In this document: in pieces, positions 16,809 through 25,215 of the stretch | How the letters are laid out: every line of letters begins with the position of its first letter | Position numbering within the stretch: position 1 is the first letter of the stretch | Assembly: GCA_945863885.1 (NCBI GenBank) | Contig: CAMAZY010000003.1 | Span: 1 to 64,000 of the forward strand | DNA length: 64,000 nucleotides | Source of the DNA: an uncultured Clostridia bacterium | GTDB taxonomy: Bacteria > Bacillota > Clostridia > Oscillospirales > Acutalibacteraceae | Reading direction: 5' to 3' | Translations under genes and position numbers: made by a program | The notes under the pieces: model-generated | The model's database searches: none | Told to the model about the DNA's origin: nothing | The model's input: the letters and a program-made list of their open reading frames with translations, nothing else

Positions 16809-17366
16809 CTATGAAAGTTCAATTACTCTTGTTGCAAAAGAGTCCTGCTCGCTTTTGTCATGCGTCGTAAACACAATCAGCCGGGAAGAAAAATGTCCGG
16901 CGATAAGCGCCATGATTTTTTCCTTGCATTCGCTGTCAAGTCCGTTGAACGGTTCGTCAAGCAGCAATATATCCGGCTCAAAGGCGACCGCTCTTGCAAG
17001 CGATACCCGCCGGCGCATTCCGCCGCTGAGTTCACCGGGCTTCTTATCAAAATCCGAGCCAAGCCCGAATGCGTCGAGCCAATAAGCCGCCGTTTTTTCT
17101 TCGCAGACGTTTTTCACATTCTGAAGGGCGGTCTGCCACGGGAAAAGGGCGTCGGACTGAAACGACATACCGACTTTTCCGCTTGCTTCAATTTTTCCGC
17201 TTTCGGCGGTCAGAAGACCTGCGATCAGCTTCAAGACGGTCGTCTTTCCCTCTCCCGACGCCGCCGAAAGACAGAGTCTTTCCCCTTTTCCGGCGGTAAA
17301 AGACATGTCACGGATAACTCTTTCACCGTTATCAAACGAGAACGAAAGATTACTGACGTTTAGCAT
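16809..17366 (-). CDS. ABC transporter ATP-binding protein, SsuB/TauB type
   Basis: A short ATPase of 185 residues, against the usual 240-260. It has a Walker A variant AASGEGKTT, signature LSGGMRRRVSLARA and Walker B DILLLDEPFNGLD, and ends soon after the H-loop (TTHDKSE). The C-terminal segment of the family is missing, but all nucleotide-binding motifs are present. AAAGGAGGG lies upstream, and the start overlaps the permease gene by 17 bases. With the permease and lipoprotein it forms an importer of the nitrate/sulfonate/taurine/thiamine-precursor class. The substrate is unknown. Confidence 0.88.
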   Translation of the reverse strand: MLNVSNLSFSFDNGERVIRDMSFTAGKGERLCLSAASGEGKTTVLKLIAGLLTAESGKIEASGKVGMSFQSDALFPWQTALQNVKNVCEEKTAAYWLDAFGLGSDFDKKPGELSGGMRRRVSLARAVAFEPDILLLDEPFNGLDSECKEKIMALIAGHFSSRLIVFTTHDKSEQDSFATRVIELS

Positions 17367-18132
17367 GGCTTTTGCCCTCCTTTATTCTTCCGAGAAGAAA
17401 CGTGATAAGCTTTTCGAGAATCACACTCAGAATAATCACCACCGCCGTCCACGCAAAAAGGTCGGCGGTTTCTATGTTGATTTTGGAACGGTAAAGGTTA
17501 TAGCCGATGGACCGAACCGGCATCGCAAGCACCTCCGCCGCAACACCGGATTTCCACGCCATGCCGAGAGCCGTTGTACAGCCGGCGGCAAAATAAGGCA
17601 GAACGCACGGAAGATATACCGTCCGAAGCTTTTTCAAAAAGCCGAAGCGAAACACCTTTGCAACCTCAAGATAGTCGCCGTTTGTTTCTTCGATTCCCTT
17701 GCGGACATTCGCCCAGATAATCGGAAGCACGATCAGGAAAACGATAAAAACCGGAACATAATCTTTTCGGATCCACACAAGAGCAAGTATAATAAACGAA
17801 GCGACGGGCGTTGACCGGGCAAGCGTCAGCACCGGCTCAAAAAGGGAGTGCAAAAACGCCGACGCACTTGTCACTGCGGCAAGAAACACACCGAAAAACA
17901 CGCCTAAAATATAACCGGACGAAATTCTCAAAAACGACAATCCGACACTTTGCCAGAATGCAGGTTGCAAAACAAGGCTGCAAAGCCTTTCGGCAACCTG
18001 AAGCGGGGAAACAAAAAGAAGCTTCTGACTGATGGCAAGAAATGCGGCTTGCCATACCCCAAGCCAGATCAGGAGTACGGCAAGCTTTGTTATGATTCTT
18101 TTTATACCTTTTGTCTTTTTACTTTGCGGCAT
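17350..18132 (-). CDS. ABC transporter permease, SsuC/TauC type
   Basis: A 260-residue permease with about six membrane segments. The binding-protein-dependent transport motif is seen as GMAWKSGVAAEVLAMPVRSI, the EAA loop that contacts the ATPase. I chose the ATG at 18132, which overlaps the end of the upstream lipoprotein gene by 14 bases, suggesting translational coupling. Its role is import together with its neighbours. Confidence 0.88.
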   Translation of the reverse strand: MPQSKKTKGIKRIITKLAVLLIWLGVWQAAFLAISQKLLFVSPLQVAERLCSLVLQPAFWQSVGLSFLRISSGYILGVFFGVFLAAVTSASAFLHSLFEPVLTLARSTPVASFIILALVWIRKDYVPVFIVFLIVLPIIWANVRKGIEETNGDYLEVAKVFRFGFLKKLRTVYLPCVLPYFAAGCTTALGMAWKSGVAAEVLAMPVRSIGYNLYRSKINIETADLFAWTAVVIILSVILEKLITFLLGRIKEGKSHAKRQ

Positions 18133-19183
18133 AGTAAAGCGTATCTGCCGGCATTTCGCCGCCGATTGACGTCTTGTCGGCGTCAAAATAAACCTGATAG
18201 TTTGCGTTTGCAGTAGCAATCATCTGTTCCCCGTCGATGAAAACAATGTTACAGCGGGTGATAACCTGAACCGCTTTTTCCTGCTTTGCCTTTTCAAGCT
18301 TGTTGCCCGAAAGGTCTTCGGAAACGCTGAAAGCGCCCTCGTCAAGGATTCCGTTCGAAACAATCTTTGCGGCCGCTTCAACGGGATTGACATTGACATA
18401 TTCGACGGAAGCTTTATTGTCGGCGATGAATTTTTCAACCGCATCGGGATTTTTTTCGACGAACTCGCTTCTTGCAATAACGCATCCCATAGCAAGCGAA
18501 GCGTCAGGATTGACCTTGCTCCATTCGTCGGTCAGATTCAGCGCAACCGTCATATCCTTAAGCTTTGAACCGGCAACGGAAACATACGGTTCGGGAAGAA
18601 TCGCAATCTGAACGCCGCCCGAAGCCATTTTGGCGACAAGCTCGCTGTGTTCGCTGAGATATTCAAGCTTTACATCGTTTTCAAGACCGTTCTTCTTGAG
18701 AAGATCGTTTACGATAAATTCAGGGGTTGCGCCCTGTCCGGTCAGATAGACGGTCTTTCCGCTCAGATCCTTCAGGGAATTGACCGTAACACCGTTCGTG
18801 ACAACATAGAGAACGCCGAGCGTATTGATGCCGAGCATCTGAATTTTTCCGCCGGTCTTTTTGTAAAGATTTGCGGCAAGATTCAACGGACACGCCGCAA
18901 TATCGACAGCACCGGTCGTAATCAGCGATACGATTTCCGTCGGGTCGCCCGTCAGCGTGAACTTGTAATGGTTGTCTTCAAAAAGCTTTACCATGCCCAT
19001 GCCGGTCGGGCCTTTGATAGCGGCAACCTTAACCTGTTGTGATTCGGGAACGGCTTCGGTGGTCGCTTCGGGAGCGGCGGTCGTTGTCTGTGCGGTGTTG
19101 TCTTTGTTTCCCGTGCAGGCTGCAAGGGAAAGCACCATCACAGCAACTAAAAGCACGGCTAAAACGAATTTCAGTTTTTTCAT
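18119..19183 (-). CDS. ABC transporter substrate-binding lipoprotein, NMT1/SsuA-like
   Basis: A 354-residue lipoprotein. The signal peptide ends at a clear lipobox (LAAC, Cys23), followed by a Thr-rich linker and a type II periplasmic-binding fold. The segments AAIKGPTGMGMVKLFED and LSGKTVYLTGQGATPEFIV resemble the NMT1/SsuA family. The ligand cannot be told from sequence. GAAAGGA precedes the start. It is the first transporter gene, 23 bases after the Crp/Fnr-type regulator. Confidence 0.9.
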   Translation of the reverse strand: MKKLKFVLAVLLVAVMVLSLAACTGNKDNTAQTTTAAPEATTEAVPESQQVKVAAIKGPTGMGMVKLFEDNHYKFTLTGDPTEIVSLITTGAVDIAACPLNLAANLYKKTGGKIQMLGINTLGVLYVVTNGVTVNSLKDLSGKTVYLTGQGATPEFIVNDLLKKNGLENDVKLEYLSEHSELVAKMASGGVQIAILPEPYVSVAGSKLKDMTVALNLTDEWSKVNPDASLAMGCVIARSEFVEKNPDAVEKFIADNKASVEYVNVNPVEAAAKIVSNGILDEGAFSVSEDLSGNKLEKAKQEKAVQVITRCNIVFIDGEQMIATANANYQVYFDADKTSIGGEMPADTLYYAAK

Positions 19184-19206
19184 TTCGATTTTCCTTTCAA
19201 AATATA

Positions 19207-19878
19207 TTACTCAATAAAAGAGAGGAGTTTCTCTTTGTTGACAAGTCGGATGAGCTTACCGTTTTTTTCAATCGCTCCGCTTTCGCAAAGCTTATCAAAC
19301 GCCCGGTAAAGCGAGGCTCTGCCGATATCGAGCGACACGGCAAGCTGGCTCATCGGGCGGTCAAGCTCGAAAACACGGTAATCTCCGAAGCCGGAAAGAA
19401 GATATCGTGCCGTCCGGCTTTCCGCACTTCCTCCCGTAAAACTTACTATGCGTTTATTCAGGAAAAATATCCGTTCACTTAAATAACGGATAAAGCCGAG
19501 TGAAAACGCAAAGTCAAGTGAAAGCAGTTGTCTGATTGCCGCCTTTGCCACATAAACGACCTCGGTTTTCACCTGAGCGGTGATGACGTTGATGAAATAT
19601 TCGTTCGACAAAAACAACGCCGCCGCACCGAAAATGTCGCCGTCCGAAAGGCGGTTTACGATGATATCCGAATCTTTTTTCCGGACGGTCGCTTTTCCTG
19701 AAAGAATGATACCGATACAATCATGGAAGACCTCGCTCGAATAGATCACTTCGCCTTTTTTATATTCAACCTTTTCAAAATCCGATTCGGTCAGCACGGT
19801 TTTCAGCTTTATTTCATCGGCACAGGAAAAAATATCCACCTTTTTCAGTAAGGCGATATCGCTATCCGAAAGAGCCAT
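19207..19878 (-). CDS. Crp/Fnr family transcriptional regulator
   Basis: A 223-residue regulator. The N-terminal cyclic-nucleotide-binding-like beta barrel (about 12-130) includes CIGIILSGKATVRKKD and LSDGDIFGAAALFL. A long dimer helix and a C-terminal winged helix follow (MSQLAVSLDIGRASLYRAFDKL about 180-201). There is no N-terminal Fe-S cysteine cluster of the Fnr type. It heads an operon with the importer genes and carries its own operator-like site, so it probably controls that transport system and itself. The effector is unknown. Confidence 0.88.
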   Translation of the reverse strand: MALSDSDIALLKKVDIFSCADEIKLKTVLTESDFEKVEYKKGEVIYSSEVFHDCIGIILSGKATVRKKDSDIIVNRLSDGDIFGAAALFLSNEYFINVITAQVKTEVVYVAKAAIRQLLSLDFAFSLGFIRYLSERIFFLNKRIVSFTGGSAESRTARYLLSGFGDYRVFELDRPMSQLAVSLDIGRASLYRAFDKLCESGAIEKNGKLIRLVNKEKLLSFIE

Positions 19879-19894
19879 TCATCTCACCTCGTTG

Positions 19895-19910
19895 TGTCTC
19901 ATTTGAAACA
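19895..19910 (-). promoter_or_regulatory. Putative operator for the Crp/Fnr-type regulator
   Basis: A 16-bp near-palindrome, TGTTTCAAATGAGACA on the minus strand, with half-sites TGTTTCA and TGTCTCA around a 2-bp centre. The layout is like Crp/Fnr family operators. It lies just downstream of the promoter -10 box, over or right after the transcription start, a position that suits repression. Confidence 0.5.
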
Positions 19911-19918
19911 TCTTGCAG

Positions 19919-19947
19919 ATTATACCATATCGTGCAATCCTTGTCAA
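19919..19947 (-). promoter_or_regulatory. Consensus sigma-A promoter of the regulator-importer operon
   Basis: A perfect TTGACA (19942-19947), 17 bases, and a perfect TATAAT (19919-19924) on the minus strand. Such a strong promoter fits the idea that it is held down by a repressor. Confidence 0.85.
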
Positions 19948-20018
19948 GAAGTATGCAAAATATATAAAGCTCACAAAAAATCCACAACCTGAAAACAGAT
20001 TATGGATTTGCTTTTGAA

Positions 20019-21560
20019 TTATTCGGCTGTTTCCGTATCAAGAGCTTCTTCTTTCATTTCAAGCTCATCAATAGCGGCCTGTCTTCTGACCTTCAAGTCA
20101 GCAATCATTTTCTCCTTGAACTCGCCGTCGATCTTAAAGAACATGAAGGCAATACCGGTAAGGAGTCTTGCCGCCGCAGGAGCCATTGCGAAAATGAGCC
20201 AGAGACCGCTCTGAACGTGAGAATCGGTAACTCTTGCGCCGACACCGCCGATGGCCTCGGCAGCGTCTCTTGCCGCTTCATAGCCGATCCAGGTAAGAAC
20301 CATAGCCGAAAGCCATTGGTTGATGGAGTTGCCGAGCTTGCCGAAGTAGCCGGAAATGGTACTGACAAGTGCTTCGTTCCGGATTCCGTTTTTCCATTCC
20401 GAATAGTCAAAAACGTCGCCAAGAAGAGAAGCAAGACAAACCTGGATAACCTTGTTCGGAAGACCGCAGACCGTAAGAGCGAAACCGATCCAGATAAGGT
20501 TCAGAGCGATTTTATCGTCAAACACTGCCGAGAAAGGATGATAGCCGACAAGCCACATCGTGGTATAGGCGGCGCCGCCGAAAAGAGCAGCGGCAACAAT
20601 CGTTTTCTTTGCACCGAATTTATTGACCCATTTACCGGCAACCGGTGCCATAACAAAGTTCGGAAGACCGGTAAAGAGGGAAACAAGCGTAGAGTAAGAC
20701 ATCTTGCCCGTGCAGTGCGCCCAGAAGAACTTTTCGTTGGCAGACCCGACAGACTTGAAGCTGTTAAAGAAGTTTGCAAGAATATAGATGAACATCTGCG
20801 GATTCTTCAGAAGCTGTTTGAACGATTCAATGAAACCAACCTCGTTCATTTCTTCACGGGAAGCCAGCGGAATACGCTCACGCATATTCTTAAAGCCGTA
20901 AAGACAGGCGCAGGAACAGATGATGACGCAGAATACAGAAAAATACTTATAAACGGAATTCTGAGAAACGCCCATCTTCGGCATAAAGTCAAGAGGAAGA
21001 GCCAGCAGCGATGTCGCCCATACACCAAAGTTCTTGGCAAATTCCGAAACTGTAATCAATGTGTTTCGTTCTTTGATGTTCGGCGTGTCGTTATACATAA
21101 TCAGGTACCACGCACCGAAGTATGACATTCCGAGACCGTAAAGGACGGTTGCGACAATGTAGTAAACGGTTGTTCCGACAGCGCCTAAAGAAGGAACGTT
21201 GAACAACATATAAAGACCTATCGCCAAAAGAGGGATCGGAAGAATCAGATACGGCTTGATTCTCCCCCAACGGGTACGGGTACGGTCAATGACAAGTCCC
21301 GAAATCGTATCATCAAGCGCATCGTAAATCGAGGCGCCGAGCTGAATATTGGCGTAGACAGGCGGGTAGAGCCCAAGGTTATCGATTGCGAACTTCTGCC
21401 GGAAGGAATTGACGAATTCGTCTATGTTTCTCTGGCTGAGTGAAACAAGACAGTAGGAAATCATTTCTTTCGGACGAAGATAACGCTTTTCTTTTAATGA
21501 CGAGCTGATCTGTTCTTCCGATACTTCTTCCATTACCGGAGCTTCAACTTTTTCTGCCAT
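20019..21560 (-). CDS. GPH family sugar:cation symporter (MFS), MelB-like
   Basis: A 513-residue membrane protein with twelve predicted membrane segments. The family motif appears near the N terminus (YDALDDTISGLVIDRTRTRWGR), with the acidic residues that bind the coupling cation. The central region DYSEWKNGIRNEALVSTISGYFGKLG is typical of glycoside-pentoside-hexuronide symporters. N- and C-terminal tails are acidic. The sugar is not predictable. It starts on the base next to the stop codon of the zinc-ribbon gene upstream, so translation is coupled. Confidence 0.9.
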   Translation of the reverse strand: MAEKVEAPVMEEVSEEQISSSLKEKRYLRPKEMISYCLVSLSQRNIDEFVNSFRQKFAIDNLGLYPPVYANIQLGASIYDALDDTISGLVIDRTRTRWGRIKPYLILPIPLLAIGLYMLFNVPSLGAVGTTVYYIVATVLYGLGMSYFGAWYLIMYNDTPNIKERNTLITVSEFAKNFGVWATSLLALPLDFMPKMGVSQNSVYKYFSVFCVIICSCACLYGFKNMRERIPLASREEMNEVGFIESFKQLLKNPQMFIYILANFFNSFKSVGSANEKFFWAHCTGKMSYSTLVSLFTGLPNFVMAPVAGKWVNKFGAKKTIVAAALFGGAAYTTMWLVGYHPFSAVFDDKIALNLIWIGFALTVCGLPNKVIQVCLASLLGDVFDYSEWKNGIRNEALVSTISGYFGKLGNSINQWLSAMVLTWIGYEAARDAAEAIGGVGARVTDSHVQSGLWLIFAMAPAAARLLTGIAFMFFKIDGEFKEKMIADLKVRRQAAIDELEMKEEALDTETAE

Positions 21561-22361
21561 TTAGCTTTCTCCCCCTTCTTGCGTATTTTCCGCTTTTGCC
21601 TTGAACGGTTCGCCTATACTTTCGGCGTATTCAGCCTGAAGCTCATCTTTGTTTGCATCAGGGATATATTTTCCGTCAAGAGGACCGAGCTTTCTTGTCA
21701 GAACGATGATATCAAGAAGGAAAGCGATTGCAAAAAGTGCGATACCGACATAACAGCCCCAGCCGATGCTCCCCTCGGCCCCTGTGGCGGCAATAAACCT
21801 GCCGAGGAAGACCGGGAAAAGCGAATAGGCAACAAGTGAAATCAGGTGAGCAATCATGGTTACCGGCTGTTTCGGCTTTTTGCAAAGAATGGGAATCAGG
21901 AAAAAGGCAATCACGCCAAAGAGAAGACTGAGGGCAAGCCCCAGTGCGCTGATAAGAGCGAGCTTTGCATTCGGATTGGAAAGGTCTGCTGTCATGGCAC
22001 CGATAAGAGAGCCTATCTTAAACGTGTCTTTTGTGAAAAGGGCAATCGCATTGATTGTACCGGCTGAAATCTCTTTACCGGATCCGGTTATGTATTTGAT
22101 TGCACCGAGGGGCACAACGTAGCCGAGAATCGGAAGAAAAGCAAAAAGGAACCGCATGATTCTAAGCGGAGTTCCGACAACCGTAAATTTCAGCTTATTG
22201 AGAGTCGAATGCAGTTTGTAAAAGGCTTCCTCTCTTTTCAGTGCATCTTCCTCGAGCCTTCCCTCCCAGTTATGGTTCGGAATATTCGCACCGCAGTGAG
22301 GACATTCGGCTCTGATGTTCCATATATGCAGCTTTTCTTGACAATGAGGACATACCGCCAT
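21561..22361 (-). CDS. Zinc-ribbon membrane protein of unknown function
   Basis: A 266-residue protein. An N-terminal zinc ribbon has CPHC (5-8) and CPHC (21-24). A charged helix follows, then about five membrane segments and an acidic C-terminal tail. I do not recognise a named family. AAAGGAGG lies before the ATG at 22361. A strong promoter is just upstream, and the next gene, a GPH symporter, follows with no gap. The fixed coupling suggests it helps, senses or regulates that transporter, but this is inference. Confidence 0.7.
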   Translation of the reverse strand: MAVCPHCQEKLHIWNIRAECPHCGANIPNHNWEGRLEEDALKREEAFYKLHSTLNKLKFTVVGTPLRIMRFLFAFLPILGYVVPLGAIKYITGSGKEISAGTINAIALFTKDTFKIGSLIGAMTADLSNPNAKLALISALGLALSLLFGVIAFFLIPILCKKPKQPVTMIAHLISLVAYSLFPVFLGRFIAATGAEGSIGWGCYVGIALFAIAFLLDIIVLTRKLGPLDGKYIPDANKDELQAEYAESIGEPFKAKAENTQEGGES

Positions 22362-22391
22362 AAGCAAACCTCCTTTATTTTTTACTTTATT

Positions 22392-22420
22392 ATGTTACAG
22401 TAAAAAAGCACAAGTGTCAA
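22392..22420 (-). promoter_or_regulatory. Promoter of the zinc-ribbon/GPH symporter operon
   Basis: A perfect TTGACA (22415-22420), 17 bases, TAACAT (22392-22397) on the minus strand. Confidence 0.75.
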
Positions 22421-22583
22421 GGTAAATCCGACAAATTATTGTGAAAATTCGACAGTTTTTATACCATAAAATAACACCAATTCACAAGAATGCTGTATCG
22501 ATAACGCATTTAATTCTACACTATAAATTAAAATCCGACAAAATATGTATAATAAACTCATCTTATACATAAGGAGCGTTTCT

Positions 22584-24110
22584 ATGTTTTCAAAGGTGTA
22601 CAGCATCGGTCTTTTCGGAATGAACACCTATACTGTCGGGGTTGAAGCAACACTTGACTCCGGCATGTCACGGTTCGATATCGTCGGACTTCCCGACGCC
22701 GCCGTCAGCGAATCAAGAGAACGGGTTCGTGCGGCAACGAAGAACAACGGGCTTCCCTATCCGTCGGGCAGAATTACGATCAATCTTTCACCGGCGGACA
22801 AGCGAAAAGAAGGTCCCGTTTATGATCTTCCGATTCTGATTGCGCTTTTATCGGCGGAAAACTACTTCAAGACCGATCTTTCAAAAACCTGCTTTTTCGG
22901 TGAGCTTTCGCTGAGCGGCAGACTGTGCCGGGTAAACGGTGCGCTTCCGATGGTAATCCATGCCCGTGAGCAGGGTTTTGAGCAGGTGTTTATCCCCGCC
23001 GCCAATTCGAACGAATGCAGTATCGTCGAGGGAATCAACATTTATCCGATTGAAGACGTATCGGCGCTTATCGAGCACCTGAAAGGACGGAAAAAAGCGG
23101 AAAGACTGACTCCCGGTTCCGTCCGGGAAGTATCTGACTGTACTTCGATTTTTGATTATTCAGATGTCAAGGGACAGTTTCAGGCCAAGCGTGCCCTCGA
23201 GGTAGCGGCAGCAGGAGGACACAATACGCTGATGATCGGCCCGCCGGGCTCAGGCAAAAGCATGCTTGCCAAGCGCATCCCGACAATTCTTCCCGATATG
23301 ACGTTTGAAGAAAGCCTTGAGACAACGAAGCTGTATTCGATCGCCGGTGAGCTTTCCGCTTCGGCTTCTCTGATTACGTCAAGACCGTTCCGTTCCCCGC
23401 ATCATACGATTTCGGCGGTCGGGCTTTCCGGCGGCGGAAAAATCCCGAAGCCCGGCGAGCTGAGTCTTGCCCACCACGGCGTCCTCTTTTTAGACGAGCT
23501 TCCCGAGTTTTCCAAGCAGTCCATGGAGGCGCTTCGTCAGCCGCTTGAGGACGGAAGAATAACAATAGCAAGGGTTTCGGGCACACTCACCTACCCGTGC
23601 GACATTATGCTTGTCTGCGCAATGAATCCCTGCCCCTGCGGCTATTACGGTCACCCGACAAGACAATGCACCTGTCCGAAAGGAATACCGGCGAAATATC
23701 TTTCCAAGGTCAGCGGTCCTCTTCTTGACCGGTTCGATATTCATATTGAAGTGCCTCAGGTGGATTTCAAAAAGCTTTCCGACGACAAGCCCGCCGAGCC
23801 GTCGTCAAAAATCAAAGAACGGGTCAATGCCGCAAGGCTCATTCAGCGGGAACGCTTCAAGGGAAGTGACACAAAATGCAACAGCAAAATGACCCCGGTT
23901 CAGACCCGAAGCTTTTGCAAGCCCGACGAAAAAGGCAGACAGCTTCTTGAAAAGTGCTTCGATTCGCTCGGCCTTTCCGCAAGAGCGTACGATAAAATCC
24001 TCCGGGTGGCACGAACGGTCGCCGACCTTGAGGGAAGCGAAGAAATCAGATTTGAACACGTCGCCGAGGCGATACAGTACAGAAGCCTTGACCGAAAATA
24101 TTGGAAGTGA
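22584..24110 (+). CDS. comM: YifB/ComM family Mg-chelatase-like AAA+ ATPase
   Basis: A 508-residue protein. The N-terminal ChlI-like domain contains SRFDIVGLPDAAVSESRERVRAA from 29. The AAA+ core has Walker A GPPGSGKS at 219-226 and Walker B LFLDELPEF. A zinc-like CPCGYYGHPTRQCTCP segment follows, then a C-terminal helical domain. Homologues (ComM) are helicases that promote branch migration when DNA taken up by transformation is integrated. Many non-competent bacteria also carry it. I chose the ATG at 22584, with AAGGAG seven bases upstream. The next gene starts five bases after the stop codon. Confidence 0.9.
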   Translation: MFSKVYSIGLFGMNTYTVGVEATLDSGMSRFDIVGLPDAAVSESRERVRAATKNNGLPYPSGRITINLSPADKRKEGPVYDLPILIALLSAENYFKTDLSKTCFFGELSLSGRLCRVNGALPMVIHAREQGFEQVFIPAANSNECSIVEGINIYPIEDVSALIEHLKGRKKAERLTPGSVREVSDCTSIFDYSDVKGQFQAKRALEVAAAGGHNTLMIGPPGSGKSMLAKRIPTILPDMTFEESLETTKLYSIAGELSASASLITSRPFRSPHHTISAVGLSGGGKIPKPGELSLAHHGVLFLDELPEFSKQSMEALRQPLEDGRITIARVSGTLTYPCDIMLVCAMNPCPCGYYGHPTRQCTCPKGIPAKYLSKVSGPLLDRFDIHIEVPQVDFKKLSDDKPAEPSSKIKERVNAARLIQRERFKGSDTKCNSKMTPVQTRSFCKPDEKGRQLLEKCFDSLGLSARAYDKILRVARTVADLEGSEEIRFEHVAEAIQYRSLDRKYWK

Positions 24111-24115
24111 CGCCT

Positions 24116-24361
24116 ATGAAAGAGAGTTTAACTTATCGGGACGAAAACGGCTTTCACTGCAAGGACAAAAAAGCCGCAATTGAACGGCTCGGAAGAATCG
24201 AAGAGTTTTATAAACGTACCTGTGAAGAGCAGGAAGAAATCTCAGCTCAGCTTTCCGATTTACGGGCTGCAGGAAAAGCCAAAAGCGTGAAATTCAATCA
24301 GCTATTGGCGAAAAAGCTGACGAACGTCAGTATCATAGCCGCACTTGAAGCGTGCTTCTGA
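24116..24361 (+). CDS. Small charged protein downstream of comM
   Basis: An 81-residue soluble protein that I do not recognise. It is strongly helical and charged, with a likely coiled coil over residues 18-60 (ERLGRIEEFYKRTCEEQEEI). There is no membrane segment. It starts five bases after comM and ends just before a terminator, so the two genes form one transcript. A role near ComM is possible but unproven. Confidence 0.6.
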   Translation: MKESLTYRDENGFHCKDKKAAIERLGRIEEFYKRTCEEQEEISAQLSDLRAAGKAKSVKFNQLLAKKLTNVSIIAALEACF

Positions 24362-24380
24362 ACGGCGTTCATGATATAAG

Positions 24381-24415
24381 AAAACAGGTGATTCCGAGTG
24401 AACCACCTGTTTTTA
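24381..24415. terminator. Terminator between comM operon and the convergent YhhN gene
   Basis: A perfect 10-bp stem AAAACAGGTG/CACCTGTTTT (24381-24390 with 24404-24413), with U-rich ends on both strands. It separates convergent genes. Confidence 0.85.
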
Positions 24416-24433
24416 TTATTCTCGTGTTACGGT

Positions 24434-25147
24434 TTATTTTGCCAGAAGTGCCACCGAAAACGCAATCATATACTGACCGAGATAATAGGTGACGTGATTG
24501 ATGATAAAGTTTGCCGGGGTGTTCTTGCCCTCGCCGAAATACATCGGGGACAACACAAGGTCGGACACAAGGAACAGAACCGAACCGATTGCATAGACGA
24601 TGAACGCCGGATGCTTCGAAACGAAAGCGGCCACAACAGCCGTCGCCACCATAGCAGCAAGAATGAAGCTGTAAAGAGTTACGATTGCCTTGTATTTGCC
24701 GAATTTCTGCTTCATCGGCTTTTCAAGAAGAAGATTGCCGACGGCGACAACGATGCCGGCGAGAACGGGAATGAACATCAGCTTCAGCTTGATATTTGCC
24801 GCCGTAACAAGCGCCGGGATATAGAAAAGATGGCCGATACCGAAACAGATAAAGCCCGCATACAGGTATTGTTTCATGTCGTTCGGATAGACCCACTTCT
24901 GGTCAAGATAAATGTCGCCGAGCATACCGAAAACAAGACCGATTACGATCATGATTCCGTACTGCCATACCGAAGAATTCTTGACGATTCCGCAGACTGC
25001 GGTCAGAATAAAAAATATACTGGTTGCATTCTTCAAAAATACGCCTGTGACGCTTCTTTTGTCCTTGCACTTAAGGATAAAAGCGACAAGAAACAGCATA
25101 CCGATAACAATACAGGTCAGGCACATCAGCATTCCTGAATTTAACAT
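24434..25147 (-). CDS. YhhN family membrane protein (lysoplasmalogenase-like)
   Basis: A 237-residue protein with about eight membrane segments. It contains FGMLGDIYLDQ, with paired acidic residues, and GIGHLFYIPAL and GSVLFLVSDLVLS, which are YhhN-family hallmarks. Animal relatives such as TMEM86 hydrolyse the vinyl-ether bond of lysoplasmalogens; many Clostridia make plasmalogens, so the activity is plausible. TAGGAGG precedes the ATG at 25147. It is the last gene of the trkA-trkH-symporter run. Confidence 0.8.
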   Translation of the reverse strand: MLNSGMLMCLTCIVIGMLFLVAFILKCKDKRSVTGVFLKNATSIFFILTAVCGIVKNSSVWQYGIMIVIGLVFGMLGDIYLDQKWVYPNDMKQYLYAGFICFGIGHLFYIPALVTAANIKLKLMFIPVLAGIVVAVGNLLLEKPMKQKFGKYKAIVTLYSFILAAMVATAVVAAFVSKHPAFIVYAIGSVLFLVSDLVLSPMYFGEGKNTPANFIINHVTYYLGQYMIAFSVALLAK

Positions 25148-25215
25148 ACTATTACCTCCTAAGAATCGATCGGCTGAAGCAAAAAACACCGTTCAGGCTT
25201 CAACCGTATTATTAT

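Noticed and set aside
16809..17366. The short ABC ATPase as a truncated pseudogene
   Set aside because: All nucleotide-binding motifs through the H-loop are intact, with a normal start and stop codon, so it is more likely a short functional variant.
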